A DNA stretch of 8,504 nt, taken from the NCBI GenBank assembly GCA_903928275.1, contig CAIYQJ010000146.1, positions 1 to 8,504 on the forward strand, given 5' to 3'. The translations under genes and the position numbers were made by a program. Of this stretch, positions 8,126 through 8,504 are shown piece after piece (positions within the stretch are counted from its first letter, which is position 1; every line of letters begins with the position of its first letter). Under the pieces are notes generated by a model. That model did not search any database and was not told the DNA's origin. It saw only the letters and a list, made by a program, of their open reading frames with translations. This stretch comes from an uncultured Chloroflexota bacterium. GTDB taxonomy: Bacteria; Chloroflexota; Limnocylindria; Limnocylindrales; CSP1-4.

Positions 8126-8504
8126 TCAGCGCTGCTTGTCCCGCGTGGACGCGTCCGCTTCCGCCTCGTCGACGGCTTCGACGGCCTCGAGGACGGTCTC
8201 CTCGGCGATCGCCTCGACAAGCGCCGCGTCGGCCTCGGCCTCCACGGCGGCGACCACGGCGGCCTCGGCAACGTCGGCGGCCTCATCCGCTTCGAAGACC
8301 TCGACCTCGGCGATCGTCTTGGCGACCTCCGCCTCGACCTCCGCCTCGACCGCGATCTCGGCGGCTTCGTCCGCCCCGAAGACCTCGACCTCGGCGATCG
8401 TCTTGGCGACCTCCGCCTCGACCTCCGCCTCGACCGCGATCTCGGCGGCTTCGTCCGCCCCGAAGACCTCGACCTCGGCGATCGTCTTGGCGACCTCCGC
8501 CTCG
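8126..8504 (-). CDS. Acidic Ala/Glu/Val-rich repeat protein, C-terminal part (function unknown)
   Basis: An open frame enters from beyond the right edge and ends at TGA 8128-8126, giving 125 visible residues and no start. It is dominated by Ala, Glu and Val with very few basic residues until the final STRDKQR. It has two identical 28-residue units, G-A-D-E-A-A-E-I-A then alternating V/E/A, ending KTIAEVEVF, plus half of another at the edge and a degenerate copy on the C-terminal side. No known domain is visible. Such tails occur as disordered acidic extensions on ribosomal proteins, chaperones and others in high-GC bacteria, so this could be the tail of an ordinary protein. The coding strand is supported by the stop followed by two hairpins, the upper one with a minus-strand UUCG loop. 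The plus strand is also open here, so the call is likely but not certain. Confidence 0.65.
   Translation of the reverse strand, partial: EAEVAKTIAEVEVFGADEAAEIAVEAEVEAEVAKTIAEVEVFGADEAAEIAVEAEVEAEVAKTIAEVEVFEADEAADVAEAAVVAAVEAEADAALVEAIAEETVLEAVEAVDEAEADASTRDKQR
8294..8504 (-). repeat. Perfect 84-bp tandem repeats, at least 2.5 copies
   Basis: Units 8294-8377 and 8378-8461 are identical over all 84 bases, and 8462-8504 repeats the first 43 bases again up to the window edge. Each full unit contains an inner 12-bp duplication (GACCTCCGCCTC twice: 8324-8347, and again at 8408-8431). The unit is 28 codons, so copy number changes keep the frame. The array continues past the window. Confidence 0.95.

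Noticed and set aside
8294..8504. CRISPR array
   Set aside because: The 84-bp units are contiguous with no unique spacers and are in frame in a coding region.

Overview
The window is very GC-rich (about 70% by eye). Every gene I can support lies on the minus strand, so transcription runs from the high coordinates to the low ones. In that order the genes are: the C-terminal end of an acidic repeat protein (8504-8126, cut by the window edge), a terminator-like hairpin zone and a promoter zone (8122-7956), clpC (7955-5481), radA (5465-3996), a membrane-anchored PIN-TRAM protein of the YacL type (3931-2882), a fused ispD-ispF (2847-1621), cysS (1624-218), and the start of a gene I read as rlmB/trmH (225-1, cut by the window edge).

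From clpC to the rlmB-like gene the gaps are 15, 64 and 34 bases, followed by two overlaps of 4 and 8 bases, so this looks like one operon. The order clpC-radA-yacL-ispD-ispF-cysS-rlmB is that of the Bacillus subtilis ctsR/clpC cluster, but compacted. In the visible part there is no ctsR, mcsA or mcsB before clpC, no disA after radA, no gltX or cysE before cysS, and no mrnC between cysS and rlmB. The genes cover protein quality control (ClpC), recombination repair (RadA), isoprenoid precursor synthesis (IspDF), tRNA charging (CysRS) and rRNA modification (RlmB-like). This is a conserved housekeeping neighbourhood, not a single pathway.

The organism is probably a high-GC Chloroflexota member or a related high-GC terrabacterial lineage. 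This is inferred from the gene order, the IspDF fusion, the presence of a YacL-type gene and the base composition. An actinobacterium is less likely because carD, not yacL, usually precedes ispD there.

The region is largely ordinary core genome. The features most worth a second look are: the perfect 84-bp tandem repeats in the gene at the right edge; the UUCG-capped hairpin followed closely by a palindrome ahead of clpC; the near-identical DNA of the two ClpC N-terminal repeats; departures from usual motifs in the IspF half of the fusion; and the Arg/Gly/Asp/Pro-rich leader of the RlmB-like protein. I see no phage, insertion sequence, CRISPR array, tRNA or rRNA, and no clear candidate for a wholly new system.
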